From: Phaeacidiphilus oryzae TH49
GTDB lineage: Bacteria; Actinomycetota; Actinomycetes; Streptomycetales; Streptomycetaceae
Assembly: GCF_000744815.1 (NCBI RefSeq)
Contig: NZ_JQMQ01000005.1
Location: 876,055 to 940,054 of the forward strand
Reading direction: 5' to 3'
Length of the DNA stretch: 64,000 bases
The notes under the pieces are model-generated. The model made no database searches. It had not been told where the DNA came from and worked only from the letters and a program-made list of their open reading frames with translations. Both the position numbers and the translations under genes were made by a program. How positions within the stretch are numbered: the stretch's first letter is position 1; each line of letters begins with the position of its first letter. Positions 41,811-53,807 of this stretch are shown here, piece after piece.

Positions 41811-42959
41811 CTACAGGGCGAGCAGCTCCTTGGTCGTGATGGTGAGCAGCTCGGGCCCGCCCTCCTCGTCGGGGCGCACCACGAGTGTGTCCTCGATCCG
41901 GACGCCGCCCCGGCCCGGGAGATGGACCCCCTGACCGACGGTGACCGGCACACAGGCGACCAGTCTACTCATGTCGCCGGGACCCAGACGCGGGTCCTCC
42001 GCGATCTCCAGCCCGACCCCGTACCCGGCGGGCCGCAGCACGCCCCCGTCCCGGCCGGCGTCCCGCAGCACCTGACGGCCCGCCAGGTCGACGTCCTGGC
42101 ACGGACGGCCCGGGACCAGGCTCTCCCTGGCCGCCCGCTGGGCCGAGAAGACCAGGGCGTGCAGCTCCTTCTGCCAGTCCTCGGGCGGGCCGCCGATGAC
42201 GAAGGTGCGGGTGGCGGCGGTGCGGTAGCCCCGGTAGCAGGCGCCCAGCGAGACGGTGAGGAAGTCGCCCTCCTCCACCCGGCGGTCCCCCGGCAGGTGG
42301 CCGGCCACACCCGAGTGGTCGCCGGTGCCGACCCGGACCGGGAAGGCCGGGGTGTCCGCCCCGTGGTCGACCATCCGGCGCTCCAGCTCCATCGCCAGAT
42401 GCCGCTCGGTGCGGCCGACCAGGATGGATTCCAGCAGCTCGCCGAGCGCCTGGTCGGCGATCTCGGCGGCGATCCGCTGGCAGGCCAGCTCCTCGTCGTC
42501 CTTCACCACCCGCAGCCGCTCCACCGCCCGGTCCAGGTCCGCGAGCCGGCCCGGGGAGAGGAAGCGGCCGGCCTCCCGGTGGCGGCTGACGGTGAGGGCG
42601 TGCTCCTCCACGCCCAGCACGCCGACCCCGGACGCGGCCGCCCGCTCGGCGGCCACCACCGCCGGGTCCGCGCCGAGCGGGACCTCGACCTCGCGCAGCC
42701 CGTCCGGATCGGCCGGGGCCTCGGCGGAGCCCTGAGCCCCGCCGCTGCCCGGCCAGTTCGGGGCCTCCCGCGCGGTCGGGGTGGCGGCCAGCAGCGCGAG
42801 CTCCCTGGTGAGCAGCAGGGCCGCTCCCTCCGCGGTGTCCGGAGAGCGTCCGGTCAGCCAGCGGATGTTGGCCGGCCGGGTGACCACGGCCGCGTCCAGG
42901 CCCGCGGCGCTGCAGCGCTCACGCAGGCGTTCACGGCGGGCCGCATGCAGTTCGGACAT
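41811..42959 (-). CDS. M24-family (aminopeptidase P-like) protein, metal site lost
   Basis: A 382-residue protein with the pita-bread fold of Xaa-Pro aminopeptidases: a creatinase-like N-terminal domain (about 1-145) and an M24 C-terminal domain ending ELLTITTKELLAL. Four of five dinuclear-metal ligands are replaced: the first Asp by Ser237 (TVSLGA), the second by Ala248 (GYRTAATRT), the His by Tyr313 (AGYGVGLE) and the first Glu by Gly342 (VTVGQG). Only the last Glu (Glu356 in GGVRIEDT) remains, and the usual His of the E-x-H-E motif is Ala320. It is therefore unlikely to be a peptidase and may be a binding or regulatory pseudoenzyme. It precedes efp on the same strand (72-nt gap). Confidence 0.8.
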   Translation of the reverse strand: MSELHAARRERLRERCSAAGLDAAVVTRPANIRWLTGRSPDTAEGAALLLTRELALLAATPTAREAPNWPGSGGAQGSAEAPADPDGLREVEVPLGADPAVVAAERAAASGVGVLGVEEHALTVSRHREAGRFLSPGRLADLDRAVERLRVVKDDEELACQRIAAEIADQALGELLESILVGRTERHLAMELERRMVDHGADTPAFPVRVGTGDHSGVAGHLPGDRRVEEGDFLTVSLGACYRGYRTAATRTFVIGGPPEDWQKELHALVFSAQRAARESLVPGRPCQDVDLAGRQVLRDAGRDGGVLRPAGYGVGLEIAEDPRLGPGDMSRLVACVPVTVGQGVHLPGRGGVRIEDTLVVRPDEEGGPELLTITTKELLAL

Positions 42960-43002
42960 GCCGCGAGCCTAAGTCGGGGTGGGAGCTGACGGCCCGTCGG
43001 AT

Positions 43003-43665
43003 TCACCAGCCCGGGGGACTCGCCACCACCTGGGCGATCGCCCGGTCGAGTGCCTGGGCGGTGCCGGGCACGTCCAGCTGGGAGTTGTCGATGATCGGCA
43101 GCCCGGAGCCGAACCAGCCGGCCATCCGGCCGTGGATGGCCGCGACCTGCTCGTCCGGCAGCCTGCGGTGGCCGTTGCGGACGGCGTTCCGCTGGAGCAC
43201 CGTCTGCAGGCCGGGCAGCAGCACGACCGGCAGCAGGGCGGGGCCGACGTGCCGCTTCCAGCCGCCGAGGCCGACCGCGGGCCAGTCCGGGAAGACGGCG
43301 TCGTCGATGATGCAGGAGATGCCGTTGGCCAGGAAGTTGCGGGCGGCGAAGCCGCAGGTGCGGCGGGCCAGCCGGTACTGGCCCTCGGCCTGCTCGGTCC
43401 AGCCGGCCTGCGGGCTGGAGAAGCCGGAGCGCACCCATTCGCGCACATCGTCCAGGGAGATGTGGGCGGTGGGGGTCGCGCGGTTCTCCGCCCAGTGCCG
43501 GGCGACGGTGGTCTTGCCGGCCCCGGCCGGGCCGATCAGCAGCACCGCCACCGGGCCGGTGGCGGGCCCGGAGGCTCCGGCGGGCGCCTCGGGGAGCTGC
43601 CGGAGCTGCGCGGGGGGCGTGGCCATGGGGAAGTGACCGGTCGTCACCACTTGCTCCTCGCTCAC
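43003..43665 (-). CDS. P-loop ATPase/kinase-like protein
   Basis: A 220-residue nucleoside-triphosphate-binding protein. After about 35 Pro/Ala-rich residues comes the Walker A loop VLLIGPAGAGKTTVARHWA (about 42-60), then HISLDDVREWVRSGF, a probable Walker B-type CIIDDAVFPDW (about 118-128) and an arginine-rich lid (LQRNAVRNGHRRLPDEQV). This arrangement resembles small-molecule kinases of the AAA_33/chloramphenicol-phosphotransferase-like group; the substrate is unknown. Start GTG 43663-43665. It lies 43 nt upstream of the M24-like gene and 49 nt after aroB on the same strand, so it may be transcribed with either. Confidence 0.75.
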   Translation of the reverse strand: MSEEQVVTTGHFPMATPPAQLRQLPEAPAGASGPATGPVAVLLIGPAGAGKTTVARHWAENRATPTAHISLDDVREWVRSGFSSPQAGWTEQAEGQYRLARRTCGFAARNFLANGISCIIDDAVFPDWPAVGLGGWKRHVGPALLPVVLLPGLQTVLQRNAVRNGHRRLPDEQVAAIHGRMAGWFGSGLPIIDNSQLDVPGTAQALDRAIAQVVASPPGW

Positions 43666-43714
43666 GCCCTGAATACTGCCCCAGCCCGGCCCCTTCCCGA
43701 AACCGGCGCCCCGG

Positions 43715-46516
<2,802 letters not shown>

Positions 46517-46689
46517 CGGACTTACCTCCCATTAGCTGTGCGTCGGGCTCGATCCTCCCACGAGGGCGGGCCGCGCCCCGCACAAGGTCCACGGTTCGGG
46601 ACGCGTCGCACCCTCTCGCCCCGGCACCGCGGAGGCGCGCGTCGAAACCGGGGGCGCGCGGCTTCGTCGCCGCGCTGGGGGCAGCCGAA

Positions 46690-47535
46690 CTAGGAGGCCA
46701 GCTCGCGTTCGCCCGCCGCGCGCATCGCGGCGAGAGGCGCCGGCGTGACCCCGGTGAACTGTTCGACCTGCAGGACGGCCTGGTGGACCAGGAGGTCGAG
46801 GCCGTTGACGACCGCGCCGCCGCGCGCGGACCACGCCGCGGCGAGCCGCGTGGGCCACGGGTCGTAGAGGACGTCGAAGAGGACGCCCGGCGAGGCGGGG
46901 ACGGAGTCCGCGAGGTCGTCCGTCGACCCCGCCGGCGTCGTCGCGATCGTCAGCTCCGCGTCGAAGGCGCGCGCCCGCTCCCGCCACGGCGCGGCGGTCA
47001 CCGCCACCCCCAGCGAAGCCCCCAGCTCCCGCACCTCGCGGGCCCGCTGCTCGCCGCGGACGTACGCGACGACCTCGCCGCCAGGACACACCTCGGCCAG
47101 CGCCGCCAGCGCGGAGGAGGCCGTCGCCCCCGCGCCCAGCACGGACGCCCGGGAGACCTTCTCCACCCCGCGCTCCCGGAGCGCCGCGACCAGCCCCGGG
47201 ATGTCGGTGTTGTCCCCGTACCTCGCGCCGTCCGCCTGGAACACCAGCGTGTTGACCGCCTCCACCGAGCGCGCGGTCGGGCTGATCTCGTCCAGCAGCG
47301 GAATCACCGCGCGCTTCAGCGGCATCGTCAGCGAGAGTCCGGCCCAGCCGTCGCCGGCCACGTCCAGCCCCTCGATGAAGCCCCGCAGCCCCGCCTCGTC
47401 CACCTGGTGGCGCTCGTACCGCCAGCCGCTCAGCCCCAGTTCACGGTAGGCCGCGAGGTGGAGCGCCGGCGAGAGGGAGTGGGCGATGGGCGAGCCGAGT
47501 ACGGCCGCCCGGCGCGGGCCGCTGGTCGGGGTCAT
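46690..47535 (-). CDS. aroE: Shikimate dehydrogenase
   Basis: NADPH-dependent reduction of 3-dehydroshikimate to shikimate. The 281-residue protein has the substrate-binding VLGSPIAHSLSPALHLAAYR (about 12-31), the catalytic lysine in LSLTMPLKRAVIPLLDE (about 70-86), NTDIPGL with the catalytic aspartate, the nucleotide-binding VLGAGATASSALAALAE (about 131-147) and the C-terminal NGLDLLVHQAVLQVEQFTG. The ATG at 47533-47535 shares one base with the mltG stop (TGATG). A 173-nt gap with no recognisable feature separates it from aroC. Confidence 0.94.
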   Translation of the reverse strand: MTPTSGPRRAAVLGSPIAHSLSPALHLAAYRELGLSGWRYERHQVDEAGLRGFIEGLDVAGDGWAGLSLTMPLKRAVIPLLDEISPTARSVEAVNTLVFQADGARYGDNTDIPGLVAALRERGVEKVSRASVLGAGATASSALAALAEVCPGGEVVAYVRGEQRAREVRELGASLGVAVTAAPWRERARAFDAELTIATTPAGSTDDLADSVPASPGVLFDVLYDPWPTRLAAAWSARGGAVVNGLDLLVHQAVLQVEQFTGVTPAPLAAMRAAGERELAS

Positions 47536-49328
47536 CAGTTGCCGTGCTCCTTCTGGTACGCGTTGAACGCCGCCACGTTCTGGAGGTGCTGGGCGTAGCT
47601 CGCGGTGAAGCGGGTGTCGCCGGGCTTCACGGTGACAAAGTACAGCCAGTCCCCCGTCGCCGGATGGAGCACCGCCTGGATGGCGTCCGCCCCCGGGTTG
47701 CCGATCGGCCCGGGCGGGAGCCCCTGGTGGAGGTAGGTGTTGTAGGGCGAGGGGGTCCGCTGGTCGGTCGAGGTGGTGGTCAGCGTGGAGCGGTTGAGCG
47801 CGTAGTTGATGGTGGAGTCCATCTCCAGCTTGCCGTTGGTGGCGGTGCTGTGGAGGCGGTTGTAGAGGACCCGGGAGATCTTGGCGAAGTCCGCCGAGTC
47901 CTGGCCCTCCGCCTGCACGATGCTGGCCTCGACGATCACGTCGTAGGCGTTGTGGAGCCCGGAGGCGGGCGCGCCGTTCTCGATGCCGAGGGCGCTGTAC
48001 TGCTGCTCGGCCTCGGAGACCATCTGCTTGAGGAGGTCCAGCGGCTTGGTGCCGGCGCCGACGTTGTAGCGGGAGGGGAAGAGGAAGCCCTCGGGGTTGT
48101 CGTGGGCGTAGGCGGGGAGCCCGAGCCGGCCCGCGTCCTGCTTGGCGACCTTCGCCGTGGTGCCCTTGGCCAGGTGCAGCTTGTCGTCGATGCGGGTGTA
48201 GACCTGGGTGGCGCGCATCCCCTCGGAGACGATCACCGCCGGGCTGTTGGCGATGTTGGCCAGCAGGGCCACGGCGGAGTCGGCCGACATGTGGTGCTTG
48301 AGGGTGTAGAAGCCCGGTTGTATGTTCGCGCCCTTGGCGGTGGCGGACTTGACGAAGGCCCGCTCGCTCTTCACCACGTCGTCGGTGACCAGGGTGTCGC
48401 CCATCTGGGAGAGGCTGTCGCCCTGCTTGATCTCCACCTGGACGGAGCCGGTGCCGACGCTGTTCCAGTCCGGCGGCGGGCCGAACCGGGACTCCCAGTA
48501 CTTGTAGCCGTACCAGCCGGCCCCGCCGACGCCGCCGAGCAGCACCGCCGCGACCACCAGGCAGGCGCAGCCGTTCCGCTTGCGTGACTTCTTGCCCTGC
48601 TTGTCGCGGCGGCGCTCGGCCTCCTCGCCGGTGTCCGCGTCGCCGAGGAAGCCGAGGCCGGTGTCCTCGCCCGCGTCCGGGTCGGCGACGGCCTCGGAGT
48701 CGCCCTGGCCGCGGCGGCCGCCGGGGCGGCGGGGCTCGGGGGCGGGCTCCTGTGGCCAGTCCTGCTCCGGCTCCTGCTCGTACGGCGCCGGCTCGGCCGG
48801 CGGGGCGGCCGGGGCCGGGGCCGGCTGGGCGAACTGCTGCGGATACGGGCCGGGGGCCTGCTGCTGCCAGCCGGACTGCTGAGGCGGGGTCTGCTGCGCG
48901 GGCCGGCCGTACGGGGGCTGTTCCTCCTGGTAGCCGGAGTAGCCGCCGGGCGCGGCCGGGTAGCCGGCGGCGTAACCCGCGGGGCCGGCGGGAGCGGCCT
49001 GGCCGGCGTACTCGTTGTACTCCGCGTACTGGCCCGCGTACTGGCCGTATCCCGAGGGGTCCGGATAGGCGGCCGGATCCTGGTAGCCGGAACCGCCGCC
49101 GTATCCGGCCGCGTCCGCATAACCGTCGGGGTCGGCGTAACCGCCGTAGCCGGGGGCGGGCTGCTGCTGCGGGTAGTGCCCCTGCGGGGCGGTCTGCTGC
49201 TGGGGGTAGGGCTGCTGGTAGCCCTGCCCGGGGTGCTGCGGCTGCTGCGCGGGGTCCCCGTACGGGTCCCCGTACAGCGGATCCGCACCCCATGGCTGCG
49301 ATCCGTACTCACGGCCGTGGTCGGTCAT
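47535..49328 (-). CDS. mltG: Endolytic murein transglycosylase MltG, with long disordered N-terminus
   Basis: Membrane-anchored lytic transglycosylase thought to cut nascent peptidoglycan glycan strands and release them from the synthase. The product is 597 residues. The first 250 or so are cytoplasmic and disordered, rich in Tyr, Gln, Pro, Gly and Ala with repeated GYxxPxxY-like units, ending in a basic cluster (RRRDKQGKKSRKRNG). One transmembrane helix follows (CACLVVAAVLLGGVGGAGWY, about 266-285), then the LysM-like and YceG catalytic domains. The catalytic glutamate lies in EASIVQAEGQDSADFAK, with VLYNRL and GLPPGPIGNPG further on. It is coupled to aroE. Confidence 0.93.
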   Translation of the reverse strand: MTDHGREYGSQPWGADPLYGDPYGDPAQQPQHPGQGYQQPYPQQQTAPQGHYPQQQPAPGYGGYADPDGYADAAGYGGGSGYQDPAAYPDPSGYGQYAGQYAEYNEYAGQAAPAGPAGYAAGYPAAPGGYSGYQEEQPPYGRPAQQTPPQQSGWQQQAPGPYPQQFAQPAPAPAAPPAEPAPYEQEPEQDWPQEPAPEPRRPGGRRGQGDSEAVADPDAGEDTGLGFLGDADTGEEAERRRDKQGKKSRKRNGCACLVVAAVLLGGVGGAGWYGYKYWESRFGPPPDWNSVGTGSVQVEIKQGDSLSQMGDTLVTDDVVKSERAFVKSATAKGANIQPGFYTLKHHMSADSAVALLANIANSPAVIVSEGMRATQVYTRIDDKLHLAKGTTAKVAKQDAGRLGLPAYAHDNPEGFLFPSRYNVGAGTKPLDLLKQMVSEAEQQYSALGIENGAPASGLHNAYDVIVEASIVQAEGQDSADFAKISRVLYNRLHSTATNGKLEMDSTINYALNRSTLTTTSTDQRTPSPYNTYLHQGLPPGPIGNPGADAIQAVLHPATGDWLYFVTVKPGDTRFTASYAQHLQNVAAFNAYQKEHGN

Positions 49329-49522
49329 GCATCCCCAGACGTCATACGGAGCCGGTGCGGACGCCCACACGGCCGCCCGCCCGGGCCGGGGTTCGATCCC
49401 GGCGATTCGGCGCGTCGCCACGCTGAGTGGCGGTCACGCCGTGCGCCGGAACATTACCGCAACCTCTGTGTGACCCGATGGTTAGCGCTGTCCCGAACGG
49501 GCCTTCGGCGACGAGAGACTTG

Positions 49523-50020
49523 TCACTCAGCGGGCGCGGCGAGCTCCCCAGGCGGCCGGCCGGTGGTCTTCTCGGTCTCCAGGGCGTTCTGCAGGAAGAC
49601 CACGGCGGCCGCCTGGTCGACCACCTTCCGCCCCTTCCTCGACCGTACCCCGGAGGCCCGCAGGCCCTGGGTCGCGGTCACCGTGGACATCCGCTCGTCC
49701 ACCAGACGGACCGTCACCGGCCTTACCAGGACGGCGAGTTGGGCCGCGAAGGCGCGGCACTTGGCGGCCGCGGGGCCCTCCCTGCCGTTGAGCGAGCGGG
49801 GCAGGCCGACGACGACCTCCAACGCCTCGTACTCGGCGGCCAGTTCGGCGATCCGGGCCTGCGCCGCCGGCCCGGCCGGGACGGTCTCCACCGGGGTGGC
49901 GAGCAGCCCGTCCGGGTCGCTGGAGGCGACGCCGATCCGGGCGTCGCCGACGTCCACCGCGAGGCGGCGGCCCCGGCGGAAGCCGGAACCGCCACCCTGC
50001 GTAACGAGTTGATCGTTCAT
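49523..50020 (-). CDS. ruvX: Holliday junction resolvase-like protein RuvX (YqgF)
   Basis: Putative RNase H-fold nuclease; in E. coli linked to 16S rRNA 5' end maturation and in mycobacteria shown to resolve Holliday junctions. The 165-residue product has RRLAVDVGDARIGVASSDPD (about 19-38, first catalytic aspartate), VVVGLPRSLNGREG (about 69-82, the glutamate-containing loop) and RLVDERMSTVTA (about 105-116), the three family blocks. Start ATG 50018-50020. It is 13 nt after alaS and 194 nt before mltG in the conserved alaS-ruvX-mltG-aroE order. Confidence 0.94.
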   Translation of the reverse strand: MNDQLVTQGGGSGFRRGRRLAVDVGDARIGVASSDPDGLLATPVETVPAGPAAQARIAELAAEYEALEVVVGLPRSLNGREGPAAAKCRAFAAQLAVLVRPVTVRLVDERMSTVTATQGLRASGVRSRKGRKVVDQAAAVVFLQNALETEKTTGRPPGELAAPAE

Positions 50021-50033
50021 CGACTCGGGCCGG

Positions 50034-52703
50034 TCAGACCGCGCGCTCGGCGACCAGCCGGCGGACGGCCCCGATCGCCTCGTCCACCGCGGCCGGGTTC
50101 TGCCCGCCGCCCTGGGCCACGTCGTCCTTGCCGCCGCCACCGCCGCCGAGGGTCTTGGCGGCGGTGCGCACCAGCTCACCGGCCTTGATCCCGCGCTCGC
50201 GGGCCGCCTCGCTGGTCGCGATGACGGTCAGCGGACGGCCGTTCGCCACCGAGAAGGCGGCGACCACGGAGGCCCGGGAGCCGAGCCGGCCGCGGACGTC
50301 CAGCACCAGCCGCCGCAGGTCGTCGGCCGCGGTGCCGTCCGGCACCCGGGCGGCGACCAGCGCCACGCCGTTGACCTCCTCCGGCGACCTGGCCAGCTCG
50401 CCCGCGGCGGCCAGCACCTTCTCGGCGCGGAACCGCTCGATCTCCTTCTCCGCGTCCTTGAGCTTGCCGAGCAGCCCGGAGATCCGCTCCGGCAGCTCCT
50501 CCGGGCGGCCCTTGACCAGCTCGGTGAGCTGGCTGACCACCACGTGCTCGCGGGCCAGGAAGCGGTAGGCGTCCGTGCCGACCAGCGCCTCGACCCGGCG
50601 GACGCCGGAGCCGATGGAGGACTCGCCGAGCAGCTTCACCAGGCCCAGCTGGGCGGTGTTGTGGACGTGGGTGCCGCCGCAGAGCTCCTTGGAGAAGTCG
50701 CCGATGGTCACCACCCGGACCTGGTCGCCGTACTTCTCGCCGAACTCGGCGATCGCGCCCTGCCGCTTGGCCTCGTCGATCGGCAGCACCTCGGCGGTGA
50801 CGTCCAGGTCGCGGGCCAGCACCTCGTTGATCTTCTGCTCGACGTCGCCCAGGACCGCGGTCGGGACCGCGGTCGGCGAGCCGAAGTCGAAGCGGAAGCG
50901 GCCGGGCTGGTTCTCCGAGCCGGCCTGGGCGGCCGTCGGGCCCAGCGCGTCACGCAGCGCCTGGTGGGTGAGGTGGGTCGCGGAGTGGGCGCGCGCGATG
51001 GACTGACGGCGCGACACGTCGATCTGCGCGTGGCCGCGCGACCCCAGGGTGACCTCGCCGACCTGCACCGCGCCCTTGTGGACGAAGACACCGGGCACCG
51101 GCTTCTGCACGTCGCGGACCTCGACGACGGCGCCGTTGTCGAACCGGATCCGGCCGGTGTCGCCGATCTGGCCGCCGCCCTCGGCGTAGAACGGGGTGCG
51201 GTCGAGGACCACCTCGACCTCGTCGCCCTCCTGCGCGGCCGGCACGGAGACGCCCTCCACCAGCAGGCCGACGATCTCCGCCTCGGCGCTGTTGTCGGTG
51301 TAGCCGATGAAGTCGGTGGCGCCGGCCCGGTCCGCCACCTCGCGGTAGACCGAGAGGTCGGCGTGGCCGGTCTTCTTGGCCAGCGCGTCCGCCTTGGCGC
51401 GGTCCCGCTGCTCCTTCATGAGGCGGCGGAAGCCGTCCTCGTCCACGCTGAGGCCCTGCTCGGCCGCCATCTCCAGGGTGAGATCGAGCGGGAAGCCGTA
51501 GGTGTCGTGGAGCTGGAAGGCCTTGTCCCCGGACAGCACCCTCCCGCCCGCGGCCTTGGTCTCGGTGACCGCGGTGTCCAGGATGTTGGTGCCGGACCGG
51601 AGAGTCTTCAGGAAGGCGGCCTCCTCCGCGAGCGCGACGGTCTCGATGCGCCTGCGGTCGGTCTCCAGCTCCGGGTACTGCTGCGCCATGATCTTGATGA
51701 CGGTGTCGACCAGGGCGGCGACGACCGGCTCGGTGGCGCCCAGCAGCCGCATGTTGCGGATCGCGCGGCGCAGGATGCGGCGCAGCACATAGCCGCGGCC
51801 CTCGTTGCCGGGGACCACGCCGTCGCCGATCAGCATCACGCTGGTGCGCATGTGGTCGGCGACCACCCGCAGCGAGACGTCCGACTCGTGCTTGGCGCCG
51901 TACCGCACCCCGGTCAGCTCGGTGGCCTTGTCGATGACCACCCGCAGGGTGTCCGTCTCGTACATGTTCTGGACGCCCTGGAGGATCATCGCCAGGCGCT
52001 CCAGGCCGAGCCCGGTGTCGATGTTCTTGGCGGGGAGCTCGCCGAGGATCTCGAAGTCCTCCTTGGAGGTCCCCGCGCCCCGCTCGTACTGCATGAAGAC
52101 CAGGTTCCAGATCTCCACGTAGCGCTCGTCGTTGACGGCCGGGCCGCCCTCGACGCCGAACTCCGGACCCCGGTCGTAGTTGATCTCCGAGCAGGGGCCG
52201 CAGGGGCCCGGGACGCCCATCGACCAGTAGTTGTCCTTCTTGCCCAGACGCTGGATGCGCTCGGCCGGGACGCCGATCTTGTCCCGCCAGATCTGCTCGG
52301 CCTCGTCGTCGTCCTGGTAGACGGTGACCCACAGCCGCTCGGGGTCGAGGCCGAAGCCGCCCTCCTCCACCGAGCTGGTCAGCAGCTCCCAGGCGTAGGC
52401 GATCGCGCCTTCCTTGAAGTAGTCGCCGAAGGAGAAGTTGCCGCACATCTGGAAGAAGGTGCCGTGCCGGGTGGTCTTGCCGACCTCCTCGATGTCCGGC
52501 GTGCGCACGCACTTCTGCACGCTGGTGGCCCGCGACCACTTGGGCTTCACCTCGCCCAGGAAGTACGGCTTGAACGGCACCATGCCGGCCGGCACCAGGA
52601 GCAGCGTCGGGTCGTCGGCGATGAGCGACGCCGAGGGGACCACGGCGTGCCCGCGCTCCTCGAAGAAGCGCAGCCAGCGGCGGCGGATCTCTGCCGACTC
52701 CAT
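50034..52703 (-). CDS. alaS: Alanyl-tRNA synthetase
   Basis: Class II synthetase charging tRNA-Ala; 889 residues, ATG 52701-52703. The catalytic domain (about 1-260) begins [20 protein letters not shown], with [20 protein letters not shown] and [20 protein letters not shown]. The editing domain contains the zinc-binding [16 protein letters not shown] and [13 protein letters not shown]. The C-terminal oligomerisation domain (about 740-889) has the glycine-rich linker [20 protein letters not shown]. It directly follows the DUF6167 gene with no gap. I see no T-box leader. Confidence 0.97.
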   Translation of the reverse strand: MESAEIRRRWLRFFEERGHAVVPSASLIADDPTLLLVPAGMVPFKPYFLGEVKPKWSRATSVQKCVRTPDIEEVGKTTRHGTFFQMCGNFSFGDYFKEGAIAYAWELLTSSVEEGGFGLDPERLWVTVYQDDDEAEQIWRDKIGVPAERIQRLGKKDNYWSMGVPGPCGPCSEINYDRGPEFGVEGGPAVNDERYVEIWNLVFMQYERGAGTSKEDFEILGELPAKNIDTGLGLERLAMILQGVQNMYETDTLRVVIDKATELTGVRYGAKHESDVSLRVVADHMRTSVMLIGDGVVPGNEGRGYVLRRILRRAIRNMRLLGATEPVVAALVDTVIKIMAQQYPELETDRRRIETVALAEEAAFLKTLRSGTNILDTAVTETKAAGGRVLSGDKAFQLHDTYGFPLDLTLEMAAEQGLSVDEDGFRRLMKEQRDRAKADALAKKTGHADLSVYREVADRAGATDFIGYTDNSAEAEIVGLLVEGVSVPAAQEGDEVEVVLDRTPFYAEGGGQIGDTGRIRFDNGAVVEVRDVQKPVPGVFVHKGAVQVGEVTLGSRGHAQIDVSRRQSIARAHSATHLTHQALRDALGPTAAQAGSENQPGRFRFDFGSPTAVPTAVLGDVEQKINEVLARDLDVTAEVLPIDEAKRQGAIAEFGEKYGDQVRVVTIGDFSKELCGGTHVHNTAQLGLVKLLGESSIGSGVRRVEALVGTDAYRFLAREHVVVSQLTELVKGRPEELPERISGLLGKLKDAEKEIERFRAEKVLAAAGELARSPEEVNGVALVAARVPDGTAADDLRRLVLDVRGRLGSRASVVAAFSVANGRPLTVIATSEAARERGIKAGELVRTAAKTLGGGGGGKDDVAQGGGQNPAAVDEAIGAVRRLVAERAV

Positions 52704-53075
52704 CTAGTGACCCTCTTTCTGCTCGTACCGGGTCGACCGGTCCAGTTCATCGTGGTGGGTAAGGGGCGGGGGCTGCGGCGTCTCCAGCGCGAGCCGGGTG
52801 GCGCTGCCGCGCAGCACCGGCCGCTCCGGATCGCCGGGGGCGGCCAGGACGCTGCCGTCCAGCCCCAGTTGACGGTTCAGCTCGAGTTCGCGGCGGACCA
52901 TTCCCTCGCGCACGTCGCCGGCGAAGGCGCGGACCGCGTCGCCCAGGCCGACCGCCCCGCGGGCCGCGTTGTCCGCGAGACCGCCCGGGGTGAGGTTGCG
53001 GGCCAGCTCGCTCGCCTTGTTCATCCCCCACACGGCGGCGCCTGCGCCCACGGCCATCCAGAACATCCTGCGCAT
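52704..53075 (-). CDS. DUF6167-like small protein
   Basis: A 123-residue protein with a hydrophobic N-terminus (MFWMAVGAGAAVWGMNKASE, about 4-23) that could be a membrane anchor, followed by an amphipathic helical segment (GLADNAARGAVGLGDAVRAF) and a polar tail. It resembles the DUF6167 family known only from actinobacteria. Its stop is directly followed by the alaS start, and its ATG (53073-53075) is 4 nt after the DUF948 stop, so all three are probably one transcript with rpsD. Function unknown; the gene neighbourhood next to alaS is conserved in the group. Confidence 0.75.
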   Translation of the reverse strand: MRRMFWMAVGAGAAVWGMNKASELARNLTPGGLADNAARGAVGLGDAVRAFAGDVREGMVRRELELNRQLGLDGSVLAAPGDPERPVLRGSATRLALETPQPPPLTHHDELDRSTRYEQKEGH

Positions 53076-53079
53076 CGGC

Positions 53080-53565
53080 TCAACCCCGCTTCTGCAGAAG
53101 GAGCTTGCGCAGCAGGCCCTTCCGCGGCCGGGTCTGCGCCTTGACCTCGGCCCGGACCAGGGCGGCCAGCGCGTCCCGCTCGGCCTGGTCCGGCACCAGG
53201 CGCTCCGGGCGGCCGGCGGCGCGCTGCTTGGCGACGGCCGTGCGCACCCCGTAGCTGAACGCGGAGAGCTTGACCAGGGGGCCGCCCAGGGTGGCCGCCA
53301 TGGTCGAGGAGAGCGCGTGGGCGTCGGAGGCCGCGTCGGCCACGTCCGCGGTGATCTGGTCCACCCGGGCCAGCTGCTGGTTGGCGCCGCGCAGCGTCTC
53401 CGCCGCGTCGTCCAGCAGCGGTACCGCTCGCTCGGACACGTCGGCCACCAGGCGGCCGGCCTGCCGCAGGGCCTGCGACAGCCGTACCAGCACGATGGCC
53501 AGCAGAGCGACCAGGACCGCCCAGAACACGGCGACGATGAGGCCCGCGACCTCTCCACCGGACAC
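53080..53565 (-). CDS. DUF948-containing membrane protein
   Basis: A 161-residue protein with a single N-terminal transmembrane helix (VAGLIVAVFWAVLVALLAIV, about 6-25) and then a long amphipathic, coiled-coil-prone region (SQALRQAGRLVADVSERAVP and further heptads to about residue 95), the pattern of the DUF948 family (related to Bacillus YtxG). The tail is basic (TRPRKGLLRKLLLQKRG). The GTG at 53563-53565 is the likely start, with GGGAG 10 nt upstream. It lies between rpsD and the DUF6167 gene. The topology suggests a membrane scaffold facing the cytoplasm; the role is not known. Confidence 0.8.
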   Translation of the reverse strand: MSGGEVAGLIVAVFWAVLVALLAIVLVRLSQALRQAGRLVADVSERAVPLLDDAAETLRGANQQLARVDQITADVADAASDAHALSSTMAATLGGPLVKLSAFSYGVRTAVAKQRAAGRPERLVPDQAERDALAALVRAEVKAQTRPRKGLLRKLLLQKRG

Positions 53566-53740
53566 GATGTCTGCGCTCCCTCGAAGACTTGCACGAACTC
53601 CCGGCGCGCGGCGGCACAGCGCGAAGACGCGGAACGCGGGGCACAAACCGGGTGGCAGCACCCTATCGCGCCCGGCGCCCGCTCCCCGACCGCATTACCG
53701 CCGTGGCCCCCGCGGCCGCGGGAACCCGCGGGAACGACCG

Positions 53741-53770
53741 GGCCCCGGCCGTCCGAGGACGGCCGGGGCC
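53741..53770 (-). terminator. Strong hairpin after rpsD
   Basis: Perfect 14-bp self-complementary arms (53741-53754 with 53757-53770) closing on the CCGAGG apex, 38 nt past the rpsD stop. It lies before the DUF948 start, so rpsD is probably its own unit and DUF948-DUF6167-alaS starts afresh in 53566-53740, where I see no clear promoter. Confidence 0.75.
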
Positions 53771-53807
53771 GGTTGTGCCGCGGTGGCCGGAAGCCACCAC
53801 CCGCGCG

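Noticed and set aside
49386-49403. T-arm-like GGGTTCGATCCC suggesting a tRNA
   Set aside because: The stem does not pair correctly around the TTC loop and there is no acceptor stem, D-arm or anticodon arm in the flanking sequence.
50034-52750. T-box leader controlling alaS
   Set aside because: alaS directly follows the DUF6167 gene with no leader, and no T-box consensus is visible upstream of the operon.
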